Positions 36,243 through 43,754 of a DNA stretch of 64,000 bases are shown one piece after another (the stretch's first letter is position 1; the number at the start of each line of letters is the position of its first letter). Source of the stretch: Sphingomonas parapaucimobilis NBRC 15100. Its GTDB lineage: Bacteria > Pseudomonadota > Alphaproteobacteria > Sphingomonadales > Sphingomonadaceae. Made by a program: the position numbers and the translations under genes. The notes below the pieces were generated by a model. That model searched no databases. It had not been told where the DNA came from and worked only from the letters and a program-made list of their open reading frames with translations. Where the stretch lies: the NCBI RefSeq assembly GCF_000787715.1, contig NZ_BBPI01000043.1, forward strand, positions 1-64,000, given 5' to 3'.

Positions 36243-36581
36243 GGCGAGCAGGGGCTTTTGAATCGCAACGTCGGTCAGGAGACCCCCCTTCTTCTATTAA
36301 AGAAGATTCTAAGATTGGATTGTTGAAGTGGTTGGCACGTTGGTTGTCGGGATTATGCGGCTCTCCCCGATATGCCAACACGTTGACTCATGGGGAATCG
36401 CCGATTCAACGGGATTCGGATTCATGACCCCCGTAACTCACAGGCTGTGGAAAAGAATCGGACCTGTGAGATTCATTGTGGACGAATCGGTCGTTATCCA
36501 CCGCCGGTCCGCCGCTTGGCCGGTCGGCGAAGTTACGCTACCGATTCGCGACATGTTATCCACAGAGTCATTAGACCGGCC
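36243..36581. other. oriC: Probable chromosomal replication origin (oriC)
   Basis: A gene-free 339-base segment between divergent hemE and ppsR, the place of oriC in Caulobacter and relatives. It has an AT-rich stretch at 36288-36330 with the inverted repeat CTTCTT-N6-AAGAAG, a perfect DnaA box TTATCCACA at 36556-36564, TTATCCACC at 36494-36502, an inverted TTTTCCACA at 36446-36454, and a weak inverted TCGTCCACA at 36477. Eleven GANTC sites lie at 36305, 36385, 36395, 36403, 36413, 36419, 36455, 36470, 36484, 36543 and 36565, about ten times chance. GANTC is the CcrM methylation site. One TTAA half-site (36297) is present but no full CtrA box. Confidence 0.85.
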
Positions 36582-37400
36582 ATGACGACGCGCCTCCATC
36601 TGCACCTGCTGTCCGATTCCACCGGCGAAACGCTGGAGAACATCGCGAAGGCGGCGCTTGCCCAATATGACGATGTGGAAACCGTCCGGCACTTCTGGCC
36701 GATGGTCCGCACCGAGAGTCATCTGGAGCGCATCCTGCAGGAGATCGCGCAGAATCCGGGGCTGGTGATCTACACGCTGGTCAACCCGACGACGCGGCGC
36801 GTGCTGGAAAGCCGCTGCCACGCGCTGGGCCTGCCGACGGTCGCGCCGCTCGATCCGGTCAATGCCGCGCTGTCGGGGCTGCTGGGCGTGCAGGCCAAGA
36901 TGAGGCCCGGCCGCCAGCACGTCCTGGACGCCGCCTATTTCGCGCGGGTCGATGCGATCCAGTTCACCATCGCGCATGACGACGGCATCGCCTGGGAGGA
37001 GTGGGAGGAGGCCGATATCGTGCTGGCCGGGGTCAGCCGTTCGTCCAAGACGCCGACGTCCATCTATCTCGCCAATCGCGGATACAAGACCGCCAACATC
37101 CCGATCGTGGTCGAAAGCCCCCCGCCCCCCTTTCTGTTCAAGCTGAAAAAGCCGCTGGTCGTCGGCCTGACCACCAGCGCCGACCGGCTGATCGCGATCC
37201 GGCGCAACCGGCTGCTCTCGCTGAACCAGGCGCCCGACACCGATTATGTCGAGCAGGAGGCGGTGAATCGCGAACTCACCTTTGCGCGGCGAATGTTCGC
37301 CGACAATGACTGGCCGGTGATCGACGTCACCCGCCGCTCGATCGAGGAAACGGCGGCGGCGATCATCTCATTGGTAAATCAACGAAAGGCCGAGGCATGA
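36582..37400 (+). CDS. ppsR: Pyruvate, water/phosphate dikinase regulatory protein
   Basis: 272 residues, DUF299 family bifunctional kinase/pyrophosphorylase. The N-terminus LHLHLLSDSTGETLENIA and the P-loop AGVSRSSKTPTSIYLANRG (about residues 147-165) are diagnostic. It phosphorylates a threonine in PEP synthase or PPDK using ADP and reverses this with phosphate, switching carbon flow between pyruvate and PEP. It is the first gene to the right of the origin and overlaps maf by 4 bases. Confidence 0.94.
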   Translation: MTTRLHLHLLSDSTGETLENIAKAALAQYDDVETVRHFWPMVRTESHLERILQEIAQNPGLVIYTLVNPTTRRVLESRCHALGLPTVAPLDPVNAALSGLLGVQAKMRPGRQHVLDAAYFARVDAIQFTIAHDDGIAWEEWEEADIVLAGVSRSSKTPTSIYLANRGYKTANIPIVVESPPPPFLFKLKKPLVVGLTTSADRLIAIRRNRLLSLNQAPDTDYVEQEAVNRELTFARRMFADNDWPVIDVTRRSIEETAAAIISLVNQRKAEA

Positions 37401-37984
37401 TTATCCTGGCTTCGCAAAGCGCCTCGCGCCGGGCGATGCTCGACGCGGCGGGCGTCACCTATGAAGCGCTGCCCGCGCGGGTCGACGAAGCAGGCGTCAA
37501 GGCGGCGATGGCGGGGGCTTCCCCGCGCGACCTGTCCGACGCGCTGGCCGAGATGAAGGCGGTGAAGGTGTCTGCGAATGCCGGGCCGGTGCCGGTGCTA
37601 GGGTCCGATTCCGTCGTCGCGCTGGCCGACGGCACCTTGCTCGACAAGCCGGAGAGCCGCGAGGAGGCGTCCGAGCATCTGGCGCGGATGAGCGGCGGGA
37701 GTCACGAACTCTGGAGCGCCGCCGTCATCGCCGAGCATGGCCGCCCGGTCTGGCGGCATGTCGAGCGCGCCAAGCTGCATGTCCGTCCGCTTTCGGGTGC
37801 GTTCATCGACCGCTATCTCGATCAGGAATGGCCGGAGATTGCCGGTTGCGTCGGTTGTTTCCGGATCGAGGGGCCGGGGGTGCAGCTCTTCTCGCGGATC
37901 GAGGGAAGCCACTTCACCATCCTCGGCATGCCGCTGCTGCCCGTGCTGGGCTATTTGCGCGAACGCGGCTGGATGCCCGCCTGA
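37397..37984 (+). CDS. maf: Maf family nucleotide pyrophosphatase
   Basis: 195 residues. ILASQSASRRAML at the N-terminus, the VLGSDSVVALADG loop with the catalytic aspartate, and LDKPESREEASEHL identify Maf. These enzymes hydrolyse non-canonical or modified nucleoside triphosphates; some arrest septation when overproduced. It is coupled to ppsR by ATGA and to aroE by TGATG. Confidence 0.93.
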   Translation: MIILASQSASRRAMLDAAGVTYEALPARVDEAGVKAAMAGASPRDLSDALAEMKAVKVSANAGPVPVLGSDSVVALADGTLLDKPESREEASEHLARMSGGSHELWSAAVIAEHGRPVWRHVERAKLHVRPLSGAFIDRYLDQEWPEIAGCVGCFRIEGPGVQLFSRIEGSHFTILGMPLLPVLGYLRERGWMPA

Positions 37985-38796
37985 TGGCCCTTCCTTATGC
38001 CGAAGTGATCGGCGATCCGATTGCCCATAGCAAATCGCCGAAGATCCACGGCTTCTGGCTGAAGGCGCTGGGGATCGAGGCGGACTATCGCGCCACCCAT
38101 GTCACGCCCGACGCGCTGCCCGCCTATTTCGCCGCGCGGAAGGCCGATCCGGACTGGCGCGGCTGCAACATCACCGTGCCGCACAAGATCGCCGCGCTGG
38201 ATCATGTCGAGGATCGAGAGGATGTGCGGACCGCGATCGGGGCGACCAACACCGCGTTTCGCGATGCGGACGGCGCTTTGGTCGGCACCAACACCGATGC
38301 CGCCGGTTTTGCCGCGCCGCTCAAAGCCTTCGACCTGGCGGGCAAGCCGGTGACGGTGATCGGGGCAGGGGGCGCCGGGCGTGCGGTGCTTTATGCGCTG
38401 GCGGGGATCGGCGTTGGGCCGGTCACGCTGTTCAACCGCAATGTGGATAAAGGGGCGGCGCTGTTGTCGTCCTTCGGATTGGAGGGGCAGGCGCTGCCGA
38501 TCGGTGACGCCGTTCCTCCCAGCGCCCTGGTCGTCAACGCGACCAGCCTGGGCATGACCGGCCAGCCGGTGCTCGACCTCGATCTGTCGGCGCTGCCGGG
38601 GGACGCGGTCGTCTATGATATCGTCTATGCGCCGCTTGAAACCACGCTGCTGGCGGCGGCGCGGGCGAGGGGGCTGGCGACGATCGACGGGCTGGAGATG
38701 CTGATCGGCCAGGCGGCGGTGGCGTTCGAGCGCTTCTTCGGCGCGGCCCCGCCGCGCGAGCGGGACGCGGAATTGCGCGCGATCCTGCTGCGATGA
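37984..38796 (+). CDS. aroE: Shikimate dehydrogenase (NADP+)
   Basis: 270 residues. Substrate motifs VIGDPIAHSKSPKIH and NITVPHK (catalytic lysine) lie in the N-terminal domain; the NADP loop is VIGAGGAGRAVLYAL near residue 125, followed by LFNRN. The start ATG shares its A with the maf stop. A perfect inverted DnaA box lies within the coding sequence at 38442. Confidence 0.95.
   Translation: MALPYAEVIGDPIAHSKSPKIHGFWLKALGIEADYRATHVTPDALPAYFAARKADPDWRGCNITVPHKIAALDHVEDREDVRTAIGATNTAFRDADGALVGTNTDAAGFAAPLKAFDLAGKPVTVIGAGGAGRAVLYALAGIGVGPVTLFNRNVDKGAALLSSFGLEGQALPIGDAVPPSALVVNATSLGMTGQPVLDLDLSALPGDAVVYDIVYAPLETTLLAAARARGLATIDGLEMLIGQAAVAFERFFGAAPPRERDAELRAILLR
38442..38450 (-). promoter_or_regulatory. 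DnaA box inside aroE
   Basis: TGTGGATAA on the plus strand, a perfect inverted TTATCCACA, about 1.9 kb to the right of the origin. Confidence 0.5.
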
Positions 38797-38806
38797 TCGT
38801 GCGGTC

Positions 38807-39400
38807 GTGATCGTTCTGGGGCTGACCGGCTCGATCGGCATGGGCAAGTCGACGGTCGCGCAGATGTTTCGCGACGAAGGCGTGCCGGTGTTCGATGCCG
38901 ATGCCTGTGTCCACCGGCTGCAAGGTCCCGGCGGGCGGCTGGTGGCCGCCATTGAGTCGGCCTTTCCCGGCACCACCGGACCCGATGGCGTGAATCGGGC
39001 CGCGCTGGGCCGGGTGGTGTTGGGCGATGATTCGGCGATGCGCCGACTCGAGGCGATCGTGCATCCCGCCGTACAGGCAGAACGCACGGCCTTTCTGACG
39101 ACCCATGCCGAGGCTCCGTTGGTGGTGGTGGACGTGCCGCTGCTGTTTGAAACCGGTGGTGACAAGGTTGTGGATAAGGTGTTGGTCGTTTCGGCAGAAA
39201 CGGCGGTGCAAGAGGCAAGGGTGTTGGCAAGACCCGGTATGACGCGAGAGAAATTTGCCGCAATTCTCATGCGCCAGCTGCCCGATGTGGATAAACGCGC
39301 GCGGGCCGATCACGTCATCGCGACCGACATTCCACTGGCCGAAACCCGCGAAAAAGTCCGCGCGCTGATCACTTGCATGCGGGACTCCGAAGGCCGATAG
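38807..39400 (+). CDS. coaE: Dephospho-CoA kinase
   Basis: 197 residues from a GTG start. P-loop GLTGSIGMGKST (residues 5-16), FDADACVH, VDVPLLFETGGDKVVDKVLVV and the arginine-rich lid region RQLPDVDKRARADHVI match CoaE. It performs the last step of coenzyme A synthesis. Two perfect DnaA boxes fall in its VDK codons, at 39169 and 39286. It belongs to the ppsR-maf-aroE-coaE-dnaQ run. Confidence 0.95.
   Translation: MIVLGLTGSIGMGKSTVAQMFRDEGVPVFDADACVHRLQGPGGRLVAAIESAFPGTTGPDGVNRAALGRVVLGDDSAMRRLEAIVHPAVQAERTAFLTTHAEAPLVVVDVPLLFETGGDKVVDKVLVVSAETAVQEARVLARPGMTREKFAAILMRQLPDVDKRARADHVIATDIPLAETREKVRALITCMRDSEGR
39169..39177 (-). promoter_or_regulatory. DnaA box inside coaE, first
   Basis: TGTGGATAA, a perfect inverted TTATCCACA. 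It lies 117 bases from a second perfect copy with the same orientation. Confidence 0.5.
39286..39294 (-). promoter_or_regulatory. DnaA box inside coaE, second
   Basis: TGTGGATAA, a perfect inverted TTATCCACA in the codons of DVDKR, the third such box in 850 bases. Confidence 0.5.
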
Positions 39401-39407
39401 TCAGGTT

Positions 39408-40103
39408 ATGAGAGAGATCGTTTTCGACACCGAAACGACAGGGTTCAAATTTTCGGAAGGCGACCGGCTGGTCGAAATCGGCTGTGTCGAACTGGTCAAC
39501 CGGGTCGAAACCGGCCGCACCTATCACGCCTATTTCAATCCCGAACGCGCGATGCCAGCCGAGGCGCAGGCGGTCCACGGGCTGTCCGACGCCTTCCTGA
39601 AGGACAAGCCCGTCTTTGCCGCCGGGGTTGCCGAATTCCTCGACTTCATCGGCGACGCACCGCTGATCGCGCATAACGCGACCTTCGACTTCGGCTTCAT
39701 CAACGGCGAGCTGGGCGCGCTGGGCTTTCCGCCGGTCTGTGAAAAGACGCGGATGGTCGACACGCTGGCGATCGCGCGCAGCAAGCATCCCGGCGCCAAG
39801 CACACGCTCGATGCGCTCTGCTCGCGCTATGGTATCGACCGCTCGCACCGTGTGCTGCACGGCGCGTTGCTCGACGCGCAGCTGCTGGCGCAGGTCTATG
39901 TCGAGCTGATGGGCGGGCGGCAGATCGGCCTGGGCCTGCTCGCCGAGACGGCGGCGGACAGCGGGCCGGTGATCGTCGCCCGCACGCCCGCCAAAGTCCG
40001 CCCGCCGCGCACCTTCCGGCCCAGCGAGGCGGAACTTGCCGCCCATGCGGCGTTTCTAAAGGATATAAAAGATCCGGTTTGGGGGGCCGAGGCGTCCGGT
40101 TGA
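39408..40103 (+). CDS. dnaQ: DNA polymerase III subunit epsilon
   Basis: 231 residues. DEDDh 3'-5' exonuclease: FDTETTGF (Asp7, Glu9), HNATFDFGFIN (Exo II) and HGALLDAQLLA (Exo III with the catalytic histidine). It proofreads for the replicative polymerase. The C-terminal stretch AELAAHAAFLKDI probably contacts the alpha subunit. It starts 7 bases after coaE. Confidence 0.96.
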   Translation: MREIVFDTETTGFKFSEGDRLVEIGCVELVNRVETGRTYHAYFNPERAMPAEAQAVHGLSDAFLKDKPVFAAGVAEFLDFIGDAPLIAHNATFDFGFINGELGALGFPPVCEKTRMVDTLAIARSKHPGAKHTLDALCSRYGIDRSHRVLHGALLDAQLLAQVYVELMGGRQIGLGLLAETAADSGPVIVARTPAKVRPPRTFRPSEAELAAHAAFLKDIKDPVWGAEASG

Positions 40104-40158
40104 CGCCACGGGACAGGCCAAAAGGACCGTCCCATCAGAGTGCATCAAGGAGAAGACG

Positions 40159-40749
40159 ATGGATATCCGGATTTCTGGTCATCAGGTCGAAACGGGCGAC
40201 GCGCTGCGGACCCATGTGACGGACCGGCTTCAGGGTATCGCCGAGAAATATTTCGCCCGCGCCATCTCGTCCGAGGTGACGTTCGGCAAGGGGCCGCATG
40301 ACGTCGGCTTCAAATGCGATATCGTGATGCACGTCACGCGTGGTCTGGTGCTGAAGGGCCGTCACGATGCCCAGGACGCGCATCTAGCCTTTGACGGCGC
40401 GGCGACCAAGATCGAAAAGCAGCTGCGCCGCTATTCGCGCCGCCTGAAGGACCGGAACCAGGGCCAGGCGATCGAACTGGCCGAGGCCGGGGCCTATGAT
40501 GCGGGCTATACCTTGTTCGCCGAACAGGTCGATGAGGACGAGGCGGGCGACGCGCCCCTGATCATCGCCGAAACCCGCGTCGATATTCCCGATGCGAGTG
40601 TGTCGGATGCGGTCATGATGCTCGATCTGCGCAATACTGCGGCCCTGTTGTTCAAGAATTCGGGCACCGGGTCGTACAACATGGTCTATCGCCGGGGTGA
40701 CGGAACCATCGGCTGGGTCGAACCGCAGCGCGGCGGCACGGCCGGATAA
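40159..40749 (+). CDS. hpf: Ribosome hibernation-promoting factor, long form
   Basis: 196 residues, long-type HPF that dimerises ribosomes into 100S particles. The N-terminal S30AE domain starts MDIRISGHQVETGDALRTHV; the C-terminal dimerisation domain has DASVSDAVMMLDLRNTAALLFKNSGTGSYNMVYRRGDGTIGWVEP condensed near residues 150-190. AAGGAG precedes the ATG. It is followed by ptsN, as in many proteobacterial rpoN-hpf-ptsN loci, but rpoN is not present here. Confidence 0.94.
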   Translation: MDIRISGHQVETGDALRTHVTDRLQGIAEKYFARAISSEVTFGKGPHDVGFKCDIVMHVTRGLVLKGRHDAQDAHLAFDGAATKIEKQLRRYSRRLKDRNQGQAIELAEAGAYDAGYTLFAEQVDEDEAGDAPLIIAETRVDIPDASVSDAVMMLDLRNTAALLFKNSGTGSYNMVYRRGDGTIGWVEPQRGGTAG

Positions 40750-40764
40750 GCTCTATCGTTCTTC

Positions 40765-40794
40765 CGCGTGGCCCGTTAATAGGCGGGCCGCGCG
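40765..40794. terminator. GC-rich hairpin between hpf and ptsN
   Basis: CGCGTGGCCCG and CGGGCCGCGCG pair with one mismatch around TTAATAGG. There is no T-run, so it may be an attenuating or RNA-stabilising structure rather than a full terminator. Confidence 0.4.
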
Positions 40795-40814
40795 GGGGCG
40801 CACCGGACGGGACC

Positions 40815-41285
40815 ATGAACGACTTCAGCGATCTGTTGCGCCACGATACGGTGCTGGCGGGCGTCAGCGCCGCCAACAAGAAGACCCTGTTCCAGGCGCT
40901 GGCGGCGGCTGCCGCCGGACCGGCGGGGCGGGATGCCAAGCTGCTGGCCGATGTGCTGCTCGAACGCGAGAAGCTGGGATCGACCGGTTTCGGTGGGGGT
41001 GTCGCCATTCCGCATGGCAAGGTGGCGGGGCTGACCCAGATCGTCGGTGTCTTTGCGCGTCTGGCGCAGCCGGTCGATTTCCAGGCGGTCGACGACATGC
41101 CGGTCGATCTGGTCTTTGCGATGTTCTCGCCCGCCGATGCGGGATCGGCGCATTTGAAGGCGCTGGCCCGGATTTCGCGGCGGCTGCGCGACAAGGGCTT
41201 CGTCGCCAAGCTGCGCGGGGCGGGGTCGCCCGACGCGATCTGGGCGCTGCTGACCCAGGACGAGGCGCGTGACGCCGCGGCCTGA
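40815..41285 (+). CDS. ptsN: PTS IIA-like nitrogen regulatory protein PtsN
   Basis: 156 residues, PTS EIIA fructose-type fold. The phosphorylated histidine is H67 in VAIPHGK, after EREKLGSTGFGGG. PtsN (EIIA-Ntr) receives phosphate through EI-Ntr and NPr and regulates potassium, nitrogen and envelope functions. It overlaps the thioesterase gene by 17 bases. Confidence 0.93.
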   Translation: MNDFSDLLRHDTVLAGVSAANKKTLFQALAAAAAGPAGRDAKLLADVLLEREKLGSTGFGGGVAIPHGKVAGLTQIVGVFARLAQPVDFQAVDDMPVDLVFAMFSPADAGSAHLKALARISRRLRDKGFVAKLRGAGSPDAIWALLTQDEARDAAA

Positions 41286-41727
41286 GGGTGAGGCCGCGCA
41301 CTTCCGGGCGCTGGAGACGCTCTATGCCGCAGCGCCGATCAACCGCCTGTTCGATTCCATGCTGGAGATTGCCGAACCGGGCGTCGCGCGCATCCGCTTC
41401 CGGGTGGACGAGCGGCATTATCACGCCGCGGGCGCGGCGCACGGCACGAGCTATTTCAAGATGCTCGACGATGCGGCCTTTTATGCCTGCAACAGCCTGG
41501 TCACCGACCGTTTCCTGCTGACGACGCAGTTCAACCTGCTGCTCACCCGCCCGATGAAGGCGGGGGAGGTGGTGGCCGAGGGGCGCTGGGTCAGCGGGCG
41601 GCGACGGGTGTTCGTCGCCGATGCGCGGCTGATCGACGCCAGTGGCGAGGAGGTGGCGCGCGGCACCGGCACCTTCATGCGCTCGCAGATCGCGCTGGCG
41701 GGCCTGCCCGGCTATCGGACGGCCTGA
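41269..41727 (+). CDS. PaaI family hot-dog thioesterase
   Basis: 152 residues from GTG at 41269, inside the end of ptsN. Hot-dog fold signatures: HYHAAGAAHGTSYFKMLDDAAFYACNS (helix with the catalytic Asp) and RPMKAGEVVAEGRWVSGRRRVFVADARLID. It probably hydrolyses an acyl-CoA, substrate unknown. It is followed closely by the DUF1491 gene; both appear to be in one transcript with ptsN. Confidence 0.87.
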   Translation: MTPRPEGEAAHFRALETLYAAAPINRLFDSMLEIAEPGVARIRFRVDERHYHAAGAAHGTSYFKMLDDAAFYACNSLVTDRFLLTTQFNLLLTRPMKAGEVVAEGRWVSGRRRVFVADARLIDASGEEVARGTGTFMRSQIALAGLPGYRTA

Positions 41728-41732
41728 GCGCG

Positions 41733-42074
41733 ATGGACGGTCGCCTGCCGAGCGGAATGCTGGTCACGGCCCTGTTGCGCCGGATGAACGACAGCGGCGG
41801 CATGGGCATGGTGCTGGCCAAGGGCGATCCGCAGGGCGGGGGCATATTGGTGATCGTGATCGATGCCGATCCCATCACCTCTCATCGACGCGAACGGGTA
41901 TTGGAGCGTGGGCTGGGTCCCGACGGCAAAACGGTGCTGATCGAATCGACGCCTGCAAACGATATTTTAAGCTATTGGCAGCGTCGGCGGGCGCGCGATC
42001 CCGATCTGTGGGTCGTGGAACTGGATGGCGCTGCGGCGGAACGGTTCACCGCTGAAACGATCCTGCAACATTGA
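41733..42074 (+). CDS. DUF1491 family protein
   Basis: 113 residues. RLPSGMLVTALLRRMNDSGGMGMVLAKGDPQGGGILVIV and the ending DPDLWVVELDGAAAERF are the DUF1491 pattern, widespread in alphaproteobacteria and of unknown function. It has no signal peptide or membrane segment. It starts 5 bases after the thioesterase stop. Confidence 0.88.
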   Translation: MDGRLPSGMLVTALLRRMNDSGGMGMVLAKGDPQGGGILVIVIDADPITSHRRERVLERGLGPDGKTVLIESTPANDILSYWQRRRARDPDLWVVELDGAAAERFTAETILQH

Positions 42075-42229
42075 CGAACCCGGCCGGATCGGCCACGAGC
42101 GCGCCATCGTAGTTTCGCGTTGTGCTTATCGGGTGCGATCCGGTGGGTTACGCAGTCGGGGGGAAGCCCGGACGAGCGCCCTTGGGCAATGCTCGGGTCC
42201 GTGATCCAACCGCATGTCTGTTCGAGTGA

Positions 42230-42895
42230 ATGACCGTTTTCAAGCGAGTCGCGGCATCCGCTGCCATGGCTCTATCCCTGGCGGGTCTTCTCGCCACCAG
42301 CACCCCCAGCCTCGCGACCAACGTTGCCGGTGTTGCTGCCACTCCAGTCAGTGCGATGACTGTTTCCGGGATCAACGTCGCCGATGTTGCGATGGTTCCC
42401 CAGAGCGCCCGGGCCACCATGTCCGCGCTCCCCGATTTTTCCCAGGTTGCCGCCCCGGTTTCCGAAGGCGATGAGGACGGCGACTATGACTCGCTGGCCG
42501 ACGCCGTGGCCGATCAGGACGAGATCGCGTCGAGCGAAGAGCTCCGCTGTCTGGCCGGTGCCATCTATTTCGAAGGTCGCGGCGAACCGCTGGCGGGCCA
42601 GCTCGCCGTGGCGCAGGTCATCCTGAACCGCACCAAGTCGGGCCGTTTCCCGACCGACGTTTGCAACGTCATCAAGCAGCGTGGCCAGTTCAGCTTCGTG
42701 CGTGGCGGCGAAATCCCTTCGGTCAGCCCGTCGCGCAGCGCCTATCGCACCGCCGTCGCCGTCGCCAAGGTCGCGCTGGCCCAGGCATGGGACAGCACCG
42801 CGGGCAAGGCGCTGTACTTCAACACCCCCGGCAACCGTCCGGGCGTGCGGGTGCAGAAGGTCGCCGCGATCGGCAACCACATCTTCTATCGTTGA
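42230..42895 (+). CDS. SleB-like cell wall hydrolase
   Basis: 221 residues. A signal peptide ends near PSLA, a low-complexity alanine/valine spacer runs to about residue 95, and the Hydrolase_2 (SleB) domain follows: LAGAIYFEGRGEPLAGQLAVAQVILNR with the catalytic glutamate in FEGRGE, then VIKQRGQFSFV and GKALYFNTPG. It cleaves peptidoglycan, probably as a lytic transglycosylase. Monocistronic, with its own terminator. Confidence 0.9.
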   Translation: MTVFKRVAASAAMALSLAGLLATSTPSLATNVAGVAATPVSAMTVSGINVADVAMVPQSARATMSALPDFSQVAAPVSEGDEDGDYDSLADAVADQDEIASSEELRCLAGAIYFEGRGEPLAGQLAVAQVILNRTKSGRFPTDVCNVIKQRGQFSFVRGGEIPSVSPSRSAYRTAVAVAKVALAQAWDSTAGKALYFNTPGNRPGVRVQKVAAIGNHIFYR

Positions 42896-42903
42896 TATTT
42901 CCA

Positions 42904-42923
42904 GGCCCCGGTTCGGGGCTTTT
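42904..42923 (+). terminator. Rho-independent terminator after the cell wall hydrolase gene
   Basis: GGCCCCGGTTCGGGGCTTTTG: a tight GCCCCG/CGGGGC stem and a short T-run, 9 bases after the stop codon. Confidence 0.8.
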
Positions 42924-42929
42924 GCATTT

Positions 42930-42944
42930 GTTCATCAAATGTTC
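42930..42944. promoter_or_regulatory. LexA box upstream of mmcB
   Basis: GTTCATCAAATGTTC, a perfect GTTC-N7-GTTC, ends 12 bases before the mmcB start codon. Damage-inducible mmcB is known from Caulobacter, so function and site agree. Confidence 0.88.
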
Positions 42945-42956
42945 TAAGCGGGTGGC

Positions 42957-43445
42957 ATGTTGGACATGCCGCCCGCTTCGTGCGTCGACGATCCGCTATC
43001 CCCGCTCTGCGCCGCCGATGTCGCGCGCGGCGTGACCCGGATGCTGCTCCGCCACGACCTGATCACCATTCCCGAAGTCCCGCTGGAGGGCGGGCGCCGC
43101 GCCGACCTGATGGCGCTCGACGCGCGGGGGAATGTCGTCGTTGTCGAGATCAAGGTGTCGCGCGCCGACATGCTGGGCGACGGGAAGTGGCCCGATTATC
43201 TCGCGCATTGCGATCGCTTCTACTGGGCGGTGCCCGCCGGGTTCGACTGGTCGCCGCTGGAAAGCGCGGCGTTCCTGCCCGAGCGGACGGGGATCATCGT
43301 CGCCGATCGTTACGACGCGGCAATCGTGCGCGAGGCGCATAGCGTGGCGCTGCCCGCGCATGTGCGGAAGAAGGCGACATTGAATTTCGCGCGGCGGGCC
43401 GGGCGGCGGATGATCGGGCTGACCGATCCGGATGCGGCGATGTGA
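42957..43445 (+). CDS. mmcB: MmcB family DNA repair protein
   Basis: 162 residues, PD-(D/E)XK nuclease fold: RRADLMAL and VVVEIKVSRADML (residues about 43-68) supply the D...ExK core, followed by YLAHCDRFYWAVP. MmcB was named for mitomycin C resistance in Caulobacter. The LexA box just upstream places it in the SOS regulon. Monocistronic, convergent with the GH30 gene. Confidence 0.9.
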   Translation: MLDMPPASCVDDPLSPLCAADVARGVTRMLLRHDLITIPEVPLEGGRRADLMALDARGNVVVVEIKVSRADMLGDGKWPDYLAHCDRFYWAVPAGFDWSPLESAAFLPERTGIIVADRYDAAIVREAHSVALPAHVRKKATLNFARRAGRRMIGLTDPDAAM

Positions 43446-43506
43446 GGGGGGTAGGCCCGGCAGGGCTCGAACGCGCAATCTAACCGGGTTGTGGAGAGGT
43501 TTTCCC

Positions 43507-43743
43507 ATGGCCTTCGACTTCGCTCAGGCGGAACGGTTCTTAAAGTTGAAAGCGATCAGCATTGCACGGTTTTCCCTTCAGGGGAGGGGTTGGGGTGGGG
43601 CATCGCCCTGGGCGTTTCGCTTGCGGAAGCGCCCCACCCCCGGCCCCTCCCCTGAAGGGGAGAGGTGAGCAGAGTTGATCGTTTTCGACTCTAGTACCAA
43701 GTCCCCGCCCAACCTCCGTTCAGCCTGAGCGAAGTCGAAGGCC
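43507..43743. repeat. Family A repeat pair flanking a family B2 element
   Basis: An outer pair of family A units (CTTCGACTTCGCTCAGG at about 43512, CTGAGCGAAGTCGAAGG at about 43725) encloses a family B2 element at 43575-43668 that is nearly the twin of the one at 30955. The whole gap of 309 bases between convergent mmcB and the GH30 gene is thus made of nested palindromes. No gene is present. Confidence 0.8.
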
Positions 43744-43754
43744 ACGTCCCACCC

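Noticed and set aside
36297..36300. CtrA-type TTAA-N7-TTAA site in the origin
   Set aside because: Only one TTAA half is present; no partner lies 7 bases away.
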